64,000 nt of DNA from an uncultured Eubacteriales bacterium (GTDB lineage Bacteria; Bacillota; Clostridia; Oscillospirales; CAG-272), in contig CAKSLQ010000002.1 in NCBI GenBank assembly GCA_934467415.1, positions 1-64,000 on the forward strand. Reading direction: 5' to 3'. Below the pieces are notes generated by a model that worked only from the letters and a program-made list of their open reading frames with translations, made no database searches and was not told where the DNA came from. Below, piece by piece: positions 48,281-56,605 of the stretch. The stretch's first letter is position 1. The number at the start of each line of letters is the position of its first letter. The translations under genes were made by a program, and so were the position numbers.

Positions 48281-48633
48281 TTCGGAAGCACGCTCCCTCC
48301 CGTCAGCCCTGCGGCATACAGCTTGCCGCACGCCGCATACATCCGCTCGTCCGTGGTCAAAATGGCGATGCCGCATTCCTCGGCGAGGTCGATGATGTCA
48401 AAGGTCGGCTTCTTGCCGCGCACAAAAACGACGCAGCGCATGTCCATCATCTCCGCCGTGCGGATGACCTGCGGGTTGACAAGCCCCGTGAGCAGCACCG
48501 CCTGATCCTTGACAAACGCCAGCACGTCGCTCATCATGTCACTGCCGCAGGCGGAATGCACATCATTGTCCAAGAGGTCAACGCCGCTGACGACCTCGGC
48601 ATGGAGAAGTTCTGCGATCCGTGAGATTTTCAT
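48277..48633 (-). CDS. DRTGG-domain protein, copy 1
   Basis: A 118-aa protein of the DRTGG/CBS-associated type (RIAELLHAEVVSGVDLLDND at the N-terminus, GSDMMSDVLAFVKDQAVLLT in the middle). The first gene of the HydS operon, translationally coupled to the RsbW-like ATPase by a GTGA overlap. Only distantly like copy 2 at 45964. Ligand and function unknown. Confidence 0.8.
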   Translation of the reverse strand: MKISRIAELLHAEVVSGVDLLDNDVHSACGSDMMSDVLAFVKDQAVLLTGLVNPQVIRTAEMMDMRCVVFVRGKKPTFDIIDLAEECGIAILTTDERMYAACGKLYAAGLTGGSVLPK

Positions 48634-48678
48634 AGGTGTTTCCTTTCAAGTGGCGCTTTCGCCTGAATTACTAAGCTA

Positions 48679-48721
48679 ATTATACATGATATTTGCGCAG
48701 ATTGCTATAGTTTTTTGTCAA
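48679..48721 (-). promoter_or_regulatory. Promoter of the HydS operon with extended shared element
   Basis: On the minus strand TATAAT (48684-48679) is preceded at 17 bp by TAGCAA (48707-48702), with TTGACA (48721-48716) eight bases further up. The same arrangement stands before hydC. Confidence 0.65.
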
Positions 48722-48753
48722 ATCCTCGATCTTTTTCAGGCATTTTTCGTACA

Positions 48754-48781
48754 AAAGAGCCTTCCCATGTGGGAAGGCTCG
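48754..48781 (-). terminator. Terminator after the dehydratase-activase operon
   Basis: An 11-bp stem GAGCCTTCCCA/TGGGAAGGCTC (48758-48768 with 48771-48781) ends in TTTTG on the minus strand. Confidence 0.78.
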
Positions 48782-48800
48782 ATGACGCTGTGCATCTTTC

Positions 48801-48938
48801 AGGCTTCCCTTGGGGGAAGCTGGCGCGTAGCGCCTGATGAGGGATTGATGAAAGCCAAACATCGCACTATGCCGTGCCGACTGCCTGCATGCCCTCATCC
48901 GTCGCCATTCGGCGACACCTTCCAAAGCGGGGAAGGCT
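48801..48938. repeat. Palindromic intergenic repeat, copy 1
   Basis: It starts GGCTTCCCTTGGGGGAAGC and ends GGGGAAGGCT. Internal phrases CTGATGAGGGATTG and TGCCTGCATGCCCTCATCCG are shared with copy 3 at 60680. It is non-coding. An apparent minus-strand ORF across 48680-48991 is an artefact of this repeat. Confidence 0.75.
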
Positions 48939-48953
48939 ATCGACCGGTCTGCT

Positions 48954-50210
48954 TTACACCGTTTCGTGCAGTTTGTCTCGTGCATTGGCAAGCATCAGCT
49001 TCAGTCGGTTCTCCTGATTGACGCGGGTGGCGCCGGGGTCGTAGTCAATGGCCACAACGTTGACGTCGGGGTTGCGCTCCTTGATCGGCTTCATCATGCC
49101 CTTGCCGCAGATGTGATTCGGCAGGCAGCCGAACGGCTGGGTGCAGACGATGTTCTTCACGCCGCTCGCCGAAAGCTCCAGCATCTCGGCGGTGAGCAGC
49201 CAGCCCTCGCCCATCTTCGTGCCGCAGCCGATGTAGCCGTCGGCGTAGGCGGGCACTTCCTCGAAGGGCGTCATCGGCCGATAGCAGCCCGCCTCGATCG
49301 CCGCATTCATCTCGCGCTTCTTTTTGCAGAGAAAATCATATGCCAGCTTTGTCAAGGGGTATAGGAAGCGCTTGCTGCCGTACAGTCTGTGATCCATGAT
49401 CTGATTGTAGACGCAGTAGAGGCAGAAATCAAGCAAGCCGGGCGTGACGACCTCCGCGCCCTCGTCCACGAGAAACTGCTCGAGGTTGTTGTTGCCGAGC
49501 GGCGAATACTTGACGAAGATTTCGCCGACGATGCCGACCCTGACGGTCTCTTTTTCGCGCTTCGGAATGGCGGCGAAGTCCGCGACGACGGCGCGATAGG
49601 TCTTCTGCACCTCGCCGTAGCGGATGTGCCGCCCCGCACCGAGCTCGCGCCCCAGCCGCGCGGTCCAGCGCTCGGCCAGCGCCTCCGCGTCGCCCGGATG
49701 CAGCTCGTAGGGCTTGGTCTGATTGACCAGCGTGAGCAGGAGATCGCCGTACAAGACGGCATAGGCCATGCCGTGATACTCGGATATGCCGAGCGTGAAG
49801 CCGGGGTGATGCTCCAGCCCCGCGAGGCTGAACGAGATGACCGGCACATAGTCGTAGCCGGCGCGGGCCAGCGCCTTGCGCAGCAGGGATATGTAGTTGG
49901 ACGCGCGGCAGCCGCCGCCGGTCTGAAACAGGATCAGCGCAACCTTGTGCGGATCGTAGCGCCCCGAGGTGATGGCCTCGAGAAACTGCCCGATGACCAG
50001 CACGGCCGGATAGCAGGCATCGTTGTGGACATAGCGGAGCCCCGCGTCCACCACCTTCTGCCCCGCGGTTTTGAGCAGCTCCATTTTGTATCCGTATGTG
50101 CCGAGGACGCTGCCGATGAGCTCAAAATGCCGCGGCAGCATGGTGGGCATCAGGATGGTGTATTCTTTTTTCATCTCCTTTGTAAAGGGGATGTAGGACT
50201 GTGCCTGCAT
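48954..50210 (-). CDS. 2-hydroxyacyl-CoA dehydratase-like protein (C-terminal part of a split activase)
   Basis: A 418-aa protein that matches the C-terminal portion of the very large (about 1400-residue) dehydratase-activase-related proteins of Clostridia. Conserved cysteines for an iron-sulfur cluster appear in NDACYPAV (~63), GGGCRAS (~100) and CTQPFGCLPNHICGKG (~365-380). ATG 50210 is one base after the stop of the upstream gene, and the two together have the usual full length (985 + 418). It would act in reductive activation of a radical acyl-CoA dehydratase or a related double-cubane enzyme. Confidence 0.82.
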   Translation of the reverse strand: MQAQSYIPFTKEMKKEYTILMPTMLPRHFELIGSVLGTYGYKMELLKTAGQKVVDAGLRYVHNDACYPAVLVIGQFLEAITSGRYDPHKVALILFQTGGGCRASNYISLLRKALARAGYDYVPVISFSLAGLEHHPGFTLGISEYHGMAYAVLYGDLLLTLVNQTKPYELHPGDAEALAERWTARLGRELGAGRHIRYGEVQKTYRAVVADFAAIPKREKETVRVGIVGEIFVKYSPLGNNNLEQFLVDEGAEVVTPGLLDFCLYCVYNQIMDHRLYGSKRFLYPLTKLAYDFLCKKKREMNAAIEAGCYRPMTPFEEVPAYADGYIGCGTKMGEGWLLTAEMLELSASGVKNIVCTQPFGCLPNHICGKGMMKPIKERNPDVNVVAIDYDPGATRVNQENRLKLMLANARDKLHETV

Positions 50211-50211
50211 G

Positions 50212-53169
50212 TCACCGCTCCTTTCTCTCGTCCAGCGCGCCGATCAGGCTGCGCAGACGGATGCGCACCGCGCCGAGGTTGGTGATCTCGTCAATCTTGA
50301 TTTGTGTATAGAGCTTTCCGCCCGCGTCGAGGATCTCGCGCAGCTCGTCGGTGGTGATGGCGTCCACGCCGCAGCCGAACGAAACCAGCTGCACAAATTC
50401 GACGTCGTCGTTCTGCACCGCAAACTGTGCCGCACGGTAGAGCCGCGCATGGAAGGTCCACTGATCGAGCACGTGCGTCCTCTGCACGGGCACACGGTCG
50501 CACACGCTGTCCTCGGTCACGACCGCAAAGCCGAGCGAAGCGGCGAGACGGTCGATGCCGTGCGAGATCTCGGGATCGACATGGTAGGGTCTGCCCGCGA
50601 GGATCATCACGCGCTTGCCTTCTGCCCGCGCCCGGCGAATCGCTTCATCGCCCTTCGCGCGCACCTCGGCGCGGTAGTCCGCGTAGGCGGCAAAGCCGCG
50701 TGCGGCGGCGCGGCGCACCTCGCTGCGCCGGATGGTCGGATCGAGCTTTTGCAGCGCCGGGGTCAGCGTGCGCACGAGCGCCGCGCGGGAGTGGATGTCG
50801 AGATAGGGGTAAAGGAAGTTTGCACGCGCAAGGTCGTCCATGTTGGCATGGAGCAGCTCGGCGTAGTAGGCGACGATGGGGCAGTTGTAGTGATTGTCGC
50901 CCGCTTTTTCGTCCACGTTATAGGTCAGGCAGGGGTAGAAGATCGTATCGACGCCCGCCGCAAGCAATTCTTCGATGTGGCCGTGCATGATCTTCGCCGG
51001 ATAGCAGGCGGTGTCGGACGGGATCGAGAACTGCCCCGCCTCGTAGGTCTTGCGTGTGGAGAGACCCGACATGACCACCTCAAAGCCGAGCGAGGTGAAA
51101 AGCGCGTGCCACAGCGGCGCAAGCTCGTACATCCCGAGCGCAAGGGGCAGGCCGAGCCTGCCGCGGCTGCCGGGCGTCGCGGGCAGCCCCGCGAGCCGCT
51201 CGCGCTTCCACGCAAAGAGGTTCGGCGTGTCGTCGGCCTTGCCGATGCCGAGTCCGCGCTGGCACTGGTTGCCCGAGATGAATTTCTCGCCGTCGCCGAA
51301 GCTGTTGATCGTCAGGCGGCAATGGTTCTGACAGCCGCCGCAGACCGCGGTCTTCGACGTATGCGTGAAGTGCTCGAGCGCATCCGCATCCGGCAGCGTG
51401 CTTTTTTCAAAGCGCATCGCATAGAGCGCCGCGCCGTAAGCGCCCATCACGCCCGCGATCGAGGGGCGCACGACATGGGCGCCGAGCTCGTTTTCAAAGG
51501 CGCGGAGCACCGCGTCGTTGAGGAACGTGCCGCCCTGCACCACGATGGACGCGCCGAGGTCGCGCGCGGAGTTTGCGCGGATGACCTTGTAGATGGCGTT
51601 CTTGACGACGCTGACCGACAGTCCCGCCGAAATATCGGCGACCGTCGCGCCGTCCTTCTGCGACTGCTTGACCGCCGAGTTCATGAAGACGGTGCAGCGC
51701 GAGCCGAGATTGACCGGTGCGCGGCTCTTCAGCCCCTCGCGGGCGAAGTTCTCCACGCTGTAGCCCATGGAGCGGGCAAAGGTCTCGATGAACGAGCCGC
51801 ACCCGGATGAGCAGGCCTCGTTGAGCATGATCGAGTCGATCGCGCCGTTTTTAATCTTGAAGCACTTGATGTCCTGTCCGCCGATGTCGAGGATGAAATC
51901 CACGTCGGGTCGGAAATGCTTGGCCGCCGTGTAGTGCGCCAGCGTCTCGACCAGCCCCGCGTCGGCGTGGAAGGCGTGCTTGATGAGTTCCTCGCCGTAG
52001 CCGGTGACCACGCAGCCCGCAATCGTGATGCGGTCGCCGCAGGCGCGGCGGATGGCGAGCAGCTCCTCCCGCACGAGCGAGACGGGGTTGCCGCGATTGG
52101 AATTATAATAGGTATAGAGAATCTCCTTGCTTTCGGAGATCAGCACCAGCTTGGTCGTGGTGCTGCCGCAGTCGATGCCGAGCCAGGCACGGCCGCGGTA
52201 GCGTTCGATATCCGCCTGTCCGACCGTCGCCGCCGCATGACGTGTGCGGAAGTCGGCCAACGCCTGCTCATCCGCGAACAGCGGCGGCAGGCGGTTCTGC
52301 GTGCCGCTCAGCTTTGCGGCGCAGTCGGTGAGGCTCTTGACCAGCGTGTCATAGTCGGTCGCCGCACCGTGCGCCGCATACATTGCCGTACCGAGCGCGA
52401 CGGCATAAAGCGCGTATTCGGGCAGGATGCCGGTCTTTTCATCGAGGTGCAACGTCTCGCGGAAGCGCCTGACAAGTCCTTTGCAATAGTGCAACGGGCC
52501 GCCGAGAAACATGACCTTGCCCGTGATGCGCCGCCCCTGCGCAAGCCCCGTGATGGTCTGGTTGACCACCGCCTGATAGATGCTGGCGGCCACGTCCGCC
52601 TTGGCCGCGCCCTGATTCAGGAGCGGCTGCACGTCGGTCTTGGCAAACACGCCGCAGCGCGACGCGATCGGGTAGATCTGCGTGGCCTCAAGGCTCGCCG
52701 CGTCCATCTCGTCCACGCTCATGTCGAGCAGCACCGCCATCTGGTCGATGAAAGCGCCCGTGCCGCCCGCGCAACTGCCGTTCATGCGCTCATCCATGCC
52801 GCCGGCAAGGAAGATGACCTTTGCATCCTCGCCGCCGAGCTCGATGACCGCGCTCGTATCCGGGGCAAACTTCTTGACAAACTCGCCCGTCGCGTAGACC
52901 TCCTGCACGAAGGGCAGCTCCGCCGCCTCGGAAAGCCCCAGCCCGGCCGAGCCGGAAACGGCGACAGCAAACGGTGCCTCGCGCAGCAGCTCCGCCGCCT
53001 CCGCAAGCATCTCCAGCGTCTTCTGCCGCACCTGCGAAAGATGCCGCTCATAGCGCGAATACAGCAGGCGATCCCCCTCGGTGAGGACGACCTTGACCGT
53101 CGTCGAACCGACGTCGATACCGAGCGCGCGGCGCGCCGTTTCCGTCTTTTCTCCGAGCCTGTCCGCCAT
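50212..53169 (-). CDS. Acyl-CoA dehydratase activase with two BadF/BcrA ATPase domains
   Basis: A 985-aa protein. Two ASKHA ATPase domains are visible: the first begins ALGIDVGSTTVKVVLTEG (~15), with ELGGEDAKVIF and SCAGGTGAFIDQMA near 115-140; the second begins WLGIDCGSTTTKLVLISE (~335), with DIGGQDIKCF and ACSSGCGSFIETFA near 440-470. A CGGCQNHCRL cluster site (~630) and a DUF2229-like region follow. Activases use ATP to drive one-electron reduction of 2-hydroxyacyl-CoA dehydratases. ATG 53169 is chosen over an upstream TTG because GGGGG stands 8 bases before it. No dehydratase subunit genes are adjacent. Confidence 0.88.
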   Translation of the reverse strand: MADRLGEKTETARRALGIDVGSTTVKVVLTEGDRLLYSRYERHLSQVRQKTLEMLAEAAELLREAPFAVAVSGSAGLGLSEAAELPFVQEVYATGEFVKKFAPDTSAVIELGGEDAKVIFLAGGMDERMNGSCAGGTGAFIDQMAVLLDMSVDEMDAASLEATQIYPIASRCGVFAKTDVQPLLNQGAAKADVAASIYQAVVNQTITGLAQGRRITGKVMFLGGPLHYCKGLVRRFRETLHLDEKTGILPEYALYAVALGTAMYAAHGAATDYDTLVKSLTDCAAKLSGTQNRLPPLFADEQALADFRTRHAAATVGQADIERYRGRAWLGIDCGSTTTKLVLISESKEILYTYYNSNRGNPVSLVREELLAIRRACGDRITIAGCVVTGYGEELIKHAFHADAGLVETLAHYTAAKHFRPDVDFILDIGGQDIKCFKIKNGAIDSIMLNEACSSGCGSFIETFARSMGYSVENFAREGLKSRAPVNLGSRCTVFMNSAVKQSQKDGATVADISAGLSVSVVKNAIYKVIRANSARDLGASIVVQGGTFLNDAVLRAFENELGAHVVRPSIAGVMGAYGAALYAMRFEKSTLPDADALEHFTHTSKTAVCGGCQNHCRLTINSFGDGEKFISGNQCQRGLGIGKADDTPNLFAWKRERLAGLPATPGSRGRLGLPLALGMYELAPLWHALFTSLGFEVVMSGLSTRKTYEAGQFSIPSDTACYPAKIMHGHIEELLAAGVDTIFYPCLTYNVDEKAGDNHYNCPIVAYYAELLHANMDDLARANFLYPYLDIHSRAALVRTLTPALQKLDPTIRRSEVRRAAARGFAAYADYRAEVRAKGDEAIRRARAEGKRVMILAGRPYHVDPEISHGIDRLAASLGFAVVTEDSVCDRVPVQRTHVLDQWTFHARLYRAAQFAVQNDDVEFVQLVSFGCGVDAITTDELREILDAGGKLYTQIKIDEITNLGAVRIRLRSLIGALDERKER

Positions 53170-53228
53170 GTCTCTACCCCCGCCTTTCGCCAAAGCGCCG
53201 TCCGCGGCGCAAATTGTTCTATTATGCT

Positions 53229-53257
53229 ATTATAGTCGAAATCTTGTCGAAAGTCAA
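53229..53257 (-). promoter_or_regulatory. Promoter of the dehydratase-activase operon
   Basis: On the minus strand TTGACT (53257-53252), 17-bp spacer, TATAAT (53234-53229). Confidence 0.85.
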
Positions 53258-53372
53258 TGTATGCAGCGTCAAGTTTCGGTGTCGGTTTTGTGACAGACTT
53301 GTCACTTTTGATAAGCGCGGCGGCATGGATTTTCGCATTTTCCGTCGATTTCACGATTTGTGCGCGCGGCGG

Positions 53373-53401
53373 TTGACGGCGACGCAAAAGCGTGCTATAC
53401 C
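53373..53401 (+). promoter_or_regulatory. Promoter of azlCD
   Basis: TTGACG (53373-53378), 17-bp spacer, TATACC (53396-53401). AAGGAGG precedes ATG 53436. Confidence 0.78.
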
Positions 53402-53435
53402 TATACCATAAACCTATGGTCAAGGAGGGTTTTTC

Positions 53436-54152
53436 ATGCCGGATTCCAGGCCGCAGCGTCCCGCGCTGCGCGCGCTCGGCGCGGCGTTCCCGCACACGCT
53501 GCCGATCCTCGCGGGCTTTGCCTTTCTCGGCTTTGCCTACGGCTTATATATGAGCGCGCTCGGCTTTTCTTTCCTGTACCCGACGCTGATGGCGCTATGC
53601 ATCTACGGCGGCTCGCTCGAATTTGTCGCCGCCGAAATGCTGCTCGGTCCGTTTGCCCCCCTCTCCGCCCTGCTCGCCTCGCTGATGATCCAGGCGCGCC
53701 ACCTGTTTTACGGCGTGGCCATGCTGGAAAAATTCAAGGGAACGGGCAAAAAGAAGCCGTACCTCATCTTCGGCATGTGTGACGAAACCTTTTCGATCAA
53801 CTATTCGGCCGAAATTCCGCCGGACGTGGACCGCGGCCGGTTTATGTTCTTCGTCACGCTGCTCAACCAGAGCTACTGGGTGCTCAGCGCCATGCTCGGC
53901 GGCATCGTCGGCGATGTGATCCCGTTCAACACCGAGGGACTCGACTTTGTGATGACCGCGATGTTCGTCGTGATCTTCCTCGATGAATGGAAAAAGGAGA
54001 AGCAGCACATCTCCGCACTGCTCGGGCTCGGTATCTCGGCACTCTGCCTTGCGCTCTTCGGCGCGGAAAACTTCATGCTGCCGACGATGGTCTGCATCCT
54101 GCTTGTATTGACGGCGCTGCGCCCCGCCCTTGAAAGGAGAGAGACGAAATGA
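53436..54152 (+). CDS. azlC: Branched-chain amino acid exporter subunit AzlC
   Basis: A 238-aa membrane permease of the AzlC family, which with AzlD exports branched-chain amino acids or analogues. The family core is clear: LPILAGFAFLGFAYGLYMSA (~23-42), FVAAEMLLGPFAPL (~64) and ARHLFYGVAM (~88). The stop overlaps the azlD ATG (54149-54152). It has its own promoter and a strong ribosome site. Confidence 0.92.
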   Translation: MPDSRPQRPALRALGAAFPHTLPILAGFAFLGFAYGLYMSALGFSFLYPTLMALCIYGGSLEFVAAEMLLGPFAPLSALLASLMIQARHLFYGVAMLEKFKGTGKKKPYLIFGMCDETFSINYSAEIPPDVDRGRFMFFVTLLNQSYWVLSAMLGGIVGDVIPFNTEGLDFVMTAMFVVIFLDEWKKEKQHISALLGLGISALCLALFGAENFMLPTMVCILLVLTALRPALERRETK

Positions 54153-54481
54153 CCATGACCCTGACCGAGCAGATCATCACCATTGCCATCTGCGCGCTCG
54201 GCACGATGGCAACGCGCTTTCTGCCGTTTCTGCTCTTTTCCGAGAAGCGGAAGACGCCCGCCTATGTGCAGTATCTCGGGCGCGTGCTGCCCGCCGCCGT
54301 TTTCGGCATGCTGGTGATCTACTGCCTGAAAAATGTTTCTTTCCTCACCGGCACGCACGGTCTGCCGGAACTTATCGCCATTGCGGCGACCGCCGCGCTG
54401 CACCTCTCCCGGGGGAACATGCTGGTTTCCATCGCGGGCGGCACCGCCGTCTACATGCTGCTGGTGCAGCTTGTATTTTAG
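54149..54481 (+). CDS. azlD: Branched-chain amino acid exporter subunit AzlD
   Basis: A 110-aa protein with three to four membrane helices. The AzlD pattern is visible (GTMATRFLPFLLF near residue 18 and YLGRVLPAAVFGMLVIYCLK near 42). It is translationally coupled to azlC. The next promoter-like sequence starts three bases after its stop. Confidence 0.92.
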   Translation: MTMTLTEQIITIAICALGTMATRFLPFLLFSEKRKTPAYVQYLGRVLPAAVFGMLVIYCLKNVSFLTGTHGLPELIAIAATAALHLSRGNMLVSIAGGTAVYMLLVQLVF

Positions 54482-54483
54482 GC

Positions 54484-54512
54484 TTGACGAAAGTCAAAAA
54501 TCATCTTATAAT
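54484..54512 (+). promoter_or_regulatory. Promoter of the C26 peptidase operon
   Basis: TTGACG (54484-54489), 17-bp spacer, TATAAT (54507-54512). A terminator-like hairpin lies between this promoter and the gene. Confidence 0.72.
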
Positions 54513-54523
54513 AAAAATACAGG

Positions 54524-54566
54524 CAATGACGCCTTCGTTTTTGCGAAGGCGTCATTCTGCTTTTTC
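54524..54566 (+). terminator. Leader hairpin, terminator or attenuator
   Basis: AATGACGCCTTCG pairs with CGAAGGCGTCATT across a T-rich loop (about 54525-54555) and is followed by CTGCTTTTTC. It ends readthrough from azlD, but because it lies downstream of the promoter at 54484 it would also attenuate the next gene. Confidence 0.65.
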
Positions 54567-54578
54567 GGAGGCAAACGC

Positions 54579-55286
54579 ATGAAAAAACCGTTAATCGGCG
54601 TCGTACCGCTTTACGACAGTGAAAAAGAATCTTTCTGGATGCTCCCCGGCTACATGACGGGCATCGAGGCTGCGGGCGGCATCCCCGTGATGCTGCCGAT
54701 GACGGCGGACGACGGCATTCTCGCAGAACTCGTCGGCACACTCGACGGCTTTCTGCTGACCGGCGGCCACGACGTCGATCCCGCACTCTACGGCGCGGCA
54801 AAGTCCCCGGTCTGCGGCGAGACCTGCCCCGCGCGCGACGCGATGGAGCCGAAGCTGCTCCGTCTCGCGCTCGACGCGGACAAGCCGGTCTTCGGCATCT
54901 GCCGCGGCATCCAGCTGCTGAACGTCTGCCTCGGCGGCACGCTGTATCAGGATCTGCCCACCGAGCGCGAAAGCGCGGTGGATCACCACATGACCCCGCC
55001 CTACGACCGCGCCGTGCATGAGGTGACGATTCTTGCCGACACGCCGCTTGCCGCCCTGCTCGGCACAATGCGCCTCGGCGTCAACAGCTATCACCACCAG
55101 GCGGTGAAGACGCTTGCGCCCGCCCTGCGCCCGATGGCGCTCGCCGACGACGGACTGGTCGAGGCGGCCTACCTGCCGGGCAAGCACTTCTGCATGGCGG
55201 TGCAGTGGCACCCCGAGTTTTCCTACAAGACCGACGCGGACAGCCGCGCGCTGCTCGCCGCCTTTGTGCGCGCGGCGGCGAAATAA
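54579..55286 (+). CDS. Gamma-glutamyl-gamma-aminobutyrate hydrolase-like peptidase (C26)
   Basis: A 235-aa class I glutamine-amidotransferase-fold hydrolase of peptidase family C26 (PuuD-like), which cleaves gamma-glutamyl amides. The nucleophile Cys is in FGICRGIQLLN (~107-110), and the His-Glu pair in AVQWHPEFSYK (~208-212). LTGGHDVDPALYG (~64) matches the family. ATG 54579 follows GGAGG. The substrate may be gamma-glutamyl-GABA or another gamma-glutamyl compound. It is followed nine bases later by the PHP gene. Confidence 0.9.
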   Translation: MKKPLIGVVPLYDSEKESFWMLPGYMTGIEAAGGIPVMLPMTADDGILAELVGTLDGFLLTGGHDVDPALYGAAKSPVCGETCPARDAMEPKLLRLALDADKPVFGICRGIQLLNVCLGGTLYQDLPTERESAVDHHMTPPYDRAVHEVTILADTPLAALLGTMRLGVNSYHHQAVKTLAPALRPMALADDGLVEAAYLPGKHFCMAVQWHPEFSYKTDADSRALLAAFVRAAAK

Positions 55287-55295
55287 GGAGCACAA

Positions 55296-56066
55296 ATGTA
55301 CGCAAACTATCACACGCACACCTACCTTTCCAACCACGCCGTTGACACCCCGCGCGACTATGTGGAGAGCGCTATAGCGGGCGGGACAAAGCTGCTCGGC
55401 TTCTCGGATCATGTGCCCTACCCGTTTGCAAACGGGCATCCCTCCGGCTTCCGCATCGCCGTCGCCGACACCGAACGATATGTAAGCGAAATCGAGGCGC
55501 TGCGCGGCGCGTACGCCGACCGCATCCGCATCTTCATCGGCTACGAGGCGGAGTATTACCCGGCCGAATTTGCCGCGATGCTTGCAAACATCCGCCGCTT
55601 TGATTGCGACTATCTGATCCTCGGACAGCACTACACGAACAACGAGTACGACGGCGTCTATGTCTACAGCATGACCGATGACCGCGACATGCTGACGCGC
55701 TATGTCAACCAAGCCATCGCGGGCATGGAGACCGGGCTGTTCACCTACATGGCGCACCCCGACCTCGCGTTTTACCGCGGAGACGACGCCTTTTACGAAG
55801 CGGAGATGACCCGCCTCTGCCGCGCGGCCAAGACCTGCGGCATGCCGCTCGAGATCAACCTGCTCGGTCTGCGCGACCGACGCGCCTACCCTTACGACCG
55901 CTTTTGGGAGATTGCCGCGGCGGAAGGCTGCGACGCCATCCTCGGGCGGGACGCACACGACGCCGCCGCGCTCTCGGATGCCGCCACCGAGGCAGCCGGG
56001 CGCGCCTATGCCGCGCGGTTCGGGCTGCGTCTCTGCGAGACGGTCGAGCTGCGCCCGGTGAAATAG
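55296..56066 (+). CDS. Histidinol-phosphatase-like PHP protein
   Basis: A 256-aa PHP-fold phosphatase of the HisK/HisJ type. Metal ligands: HTHTYLS (~6-8), FSDHVPY (~36), the Glu of GYEAEYY (~78), LGQHYTNN (~105), MAHPDLAFY (~149) and GRDAHDA (~218-221). No other histidine genes are nearby, so histidinol phosphate is only one possible substrate. Bases from 55859 to the stop were copied downstream (58403-58619) in a tandem duplication. Its terminator overlaps the ribosome site of the next gene. Confidence 0.87.
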   Translation: MYANYHTHTYLSNHAVDTPRDYVESAIAGGTKLLGFSDHVPYPFANGHPSGFRIAVADTERYVSEIEALRGAYADRIRIFIGYEAEYYPAEFAAMLANIRRFDCDYLILGQHYTNNEYDGVYVYSMTDDRDMLTRYVNQAIAGMETGLFTYMAHPDLAFYRGDDAFYEAEMTRLCRAAKTCGMPLEINLLGLRDRRAYPYDRFWEIAAAEGCDAILGRDAHDAAALSDAATEAAGRAYAARFGLRLCETVELRPVK

Positions 56067-56077
56067 CACAATCGCAT

Positions 56078-56127
56078 AAAATCCCTCGCTTGCGGGCATA
56101 CTGCCGCATAGGAAAGCGAGGGATTTT
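56078..56127 (+). terminator. Terminator of the C26/PHP operon
   Basis: AATCCCTCGCTT pairs with AAAGCGAGGGATT around an inner GCGG/CCGC hairpin and ends TTTTT. The 3' arm contains the AGGGA ribosome site used by the next gene. Confidence 0.8.
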
Positions 56128-56130
56128 TGG

Positions 56131-56565
56131 ATGATTGAAAGCGATACGATAAAGCTGCTGCGCGAATGCGACGCCGGGGTGCAGATGGGCGTCTCCTCCA
56201 TAGACGAGGTTTTGGACAGCGTGAAAGGCTCGGAGCTACGCCGCGAGCTTGTCGCCTGCCGCAATGCGCACGACAAGCTGGGGCACGAGATTCGCGCCCT
56301 GCTCGACAGCTACCACGACGACGGCAAAGCGCCGAGCGCGATGGCAAAGGGCATGTCCTATTTCAAGACGAACATGAAACTCGCCGCCGACTGCTCGGAC
56401 AAGACGGTTGCCGACCTGATGACCGACGGCTGCAACATGGGGGTCAAGTCGCTCAGCCGCTATCTGAACCAGTACAAGGCGGCGGACGAGCAGTCGAAGG
56501 CCATCGCGGGGCGGCTGATTGACCTGGAGCAGCAGCTGGTCACCGATGTGCGGGCATATCTGTAA
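56131..56565 (+). CDS. Helical protein of unknown function (DUF2383/ferritin-like?)
   Basis: A 144-aa, wholly soluble, alpha-helical protein. The spacing of hydrophobic residues and the Asp/Glu/His pattern (LLRECDAGVQMGVSSIDEVL, NAHDKLGHEIRALLDSYHDD) suggest a four-helix bundle like the PA2169/DUF2383 ferritin-like proteins; that assignment is weak. The start is preceded by AGGGA inside the upstream terminator hairpin, so expression may depend on readthrough or on refolding. It has no counterpart in the second duplication unit, so it was inserted later or lost there. Confidence 0.65.
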   Translation: MIESDTIKLLRECDAGVQMGVSSIDEVLDSVKGSELRRELVACRNAHDKLGHEIRALLDSYHDDGKAPSAMAKGMSYFKTNMKLAADCSDKTVADLMTDGCNMGVKSLSRYLNQYKAADEQSKAIAGRLIDLEQQLVTDVRAYL

Positions 56566-56605
56566 GCGGAGGTTTATCAGAATGCACACAAAAAGCATGC
56601 GGACC

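Noticed and set aside
48680..48991. A 103-codon minus-strand frame
   Set aside because: It spans a terminator, a promoter and repeat copy 1; the same kind of frame appears in repeat copy 3, so it is a repeat artefact.
54579..56066. Assigning the C26 and PHP genes to polyamine breakdown and histidine synthesis
   Set aside because: Neither pathway has any other gene nearby; the family calls stand but the pathway calls do not.
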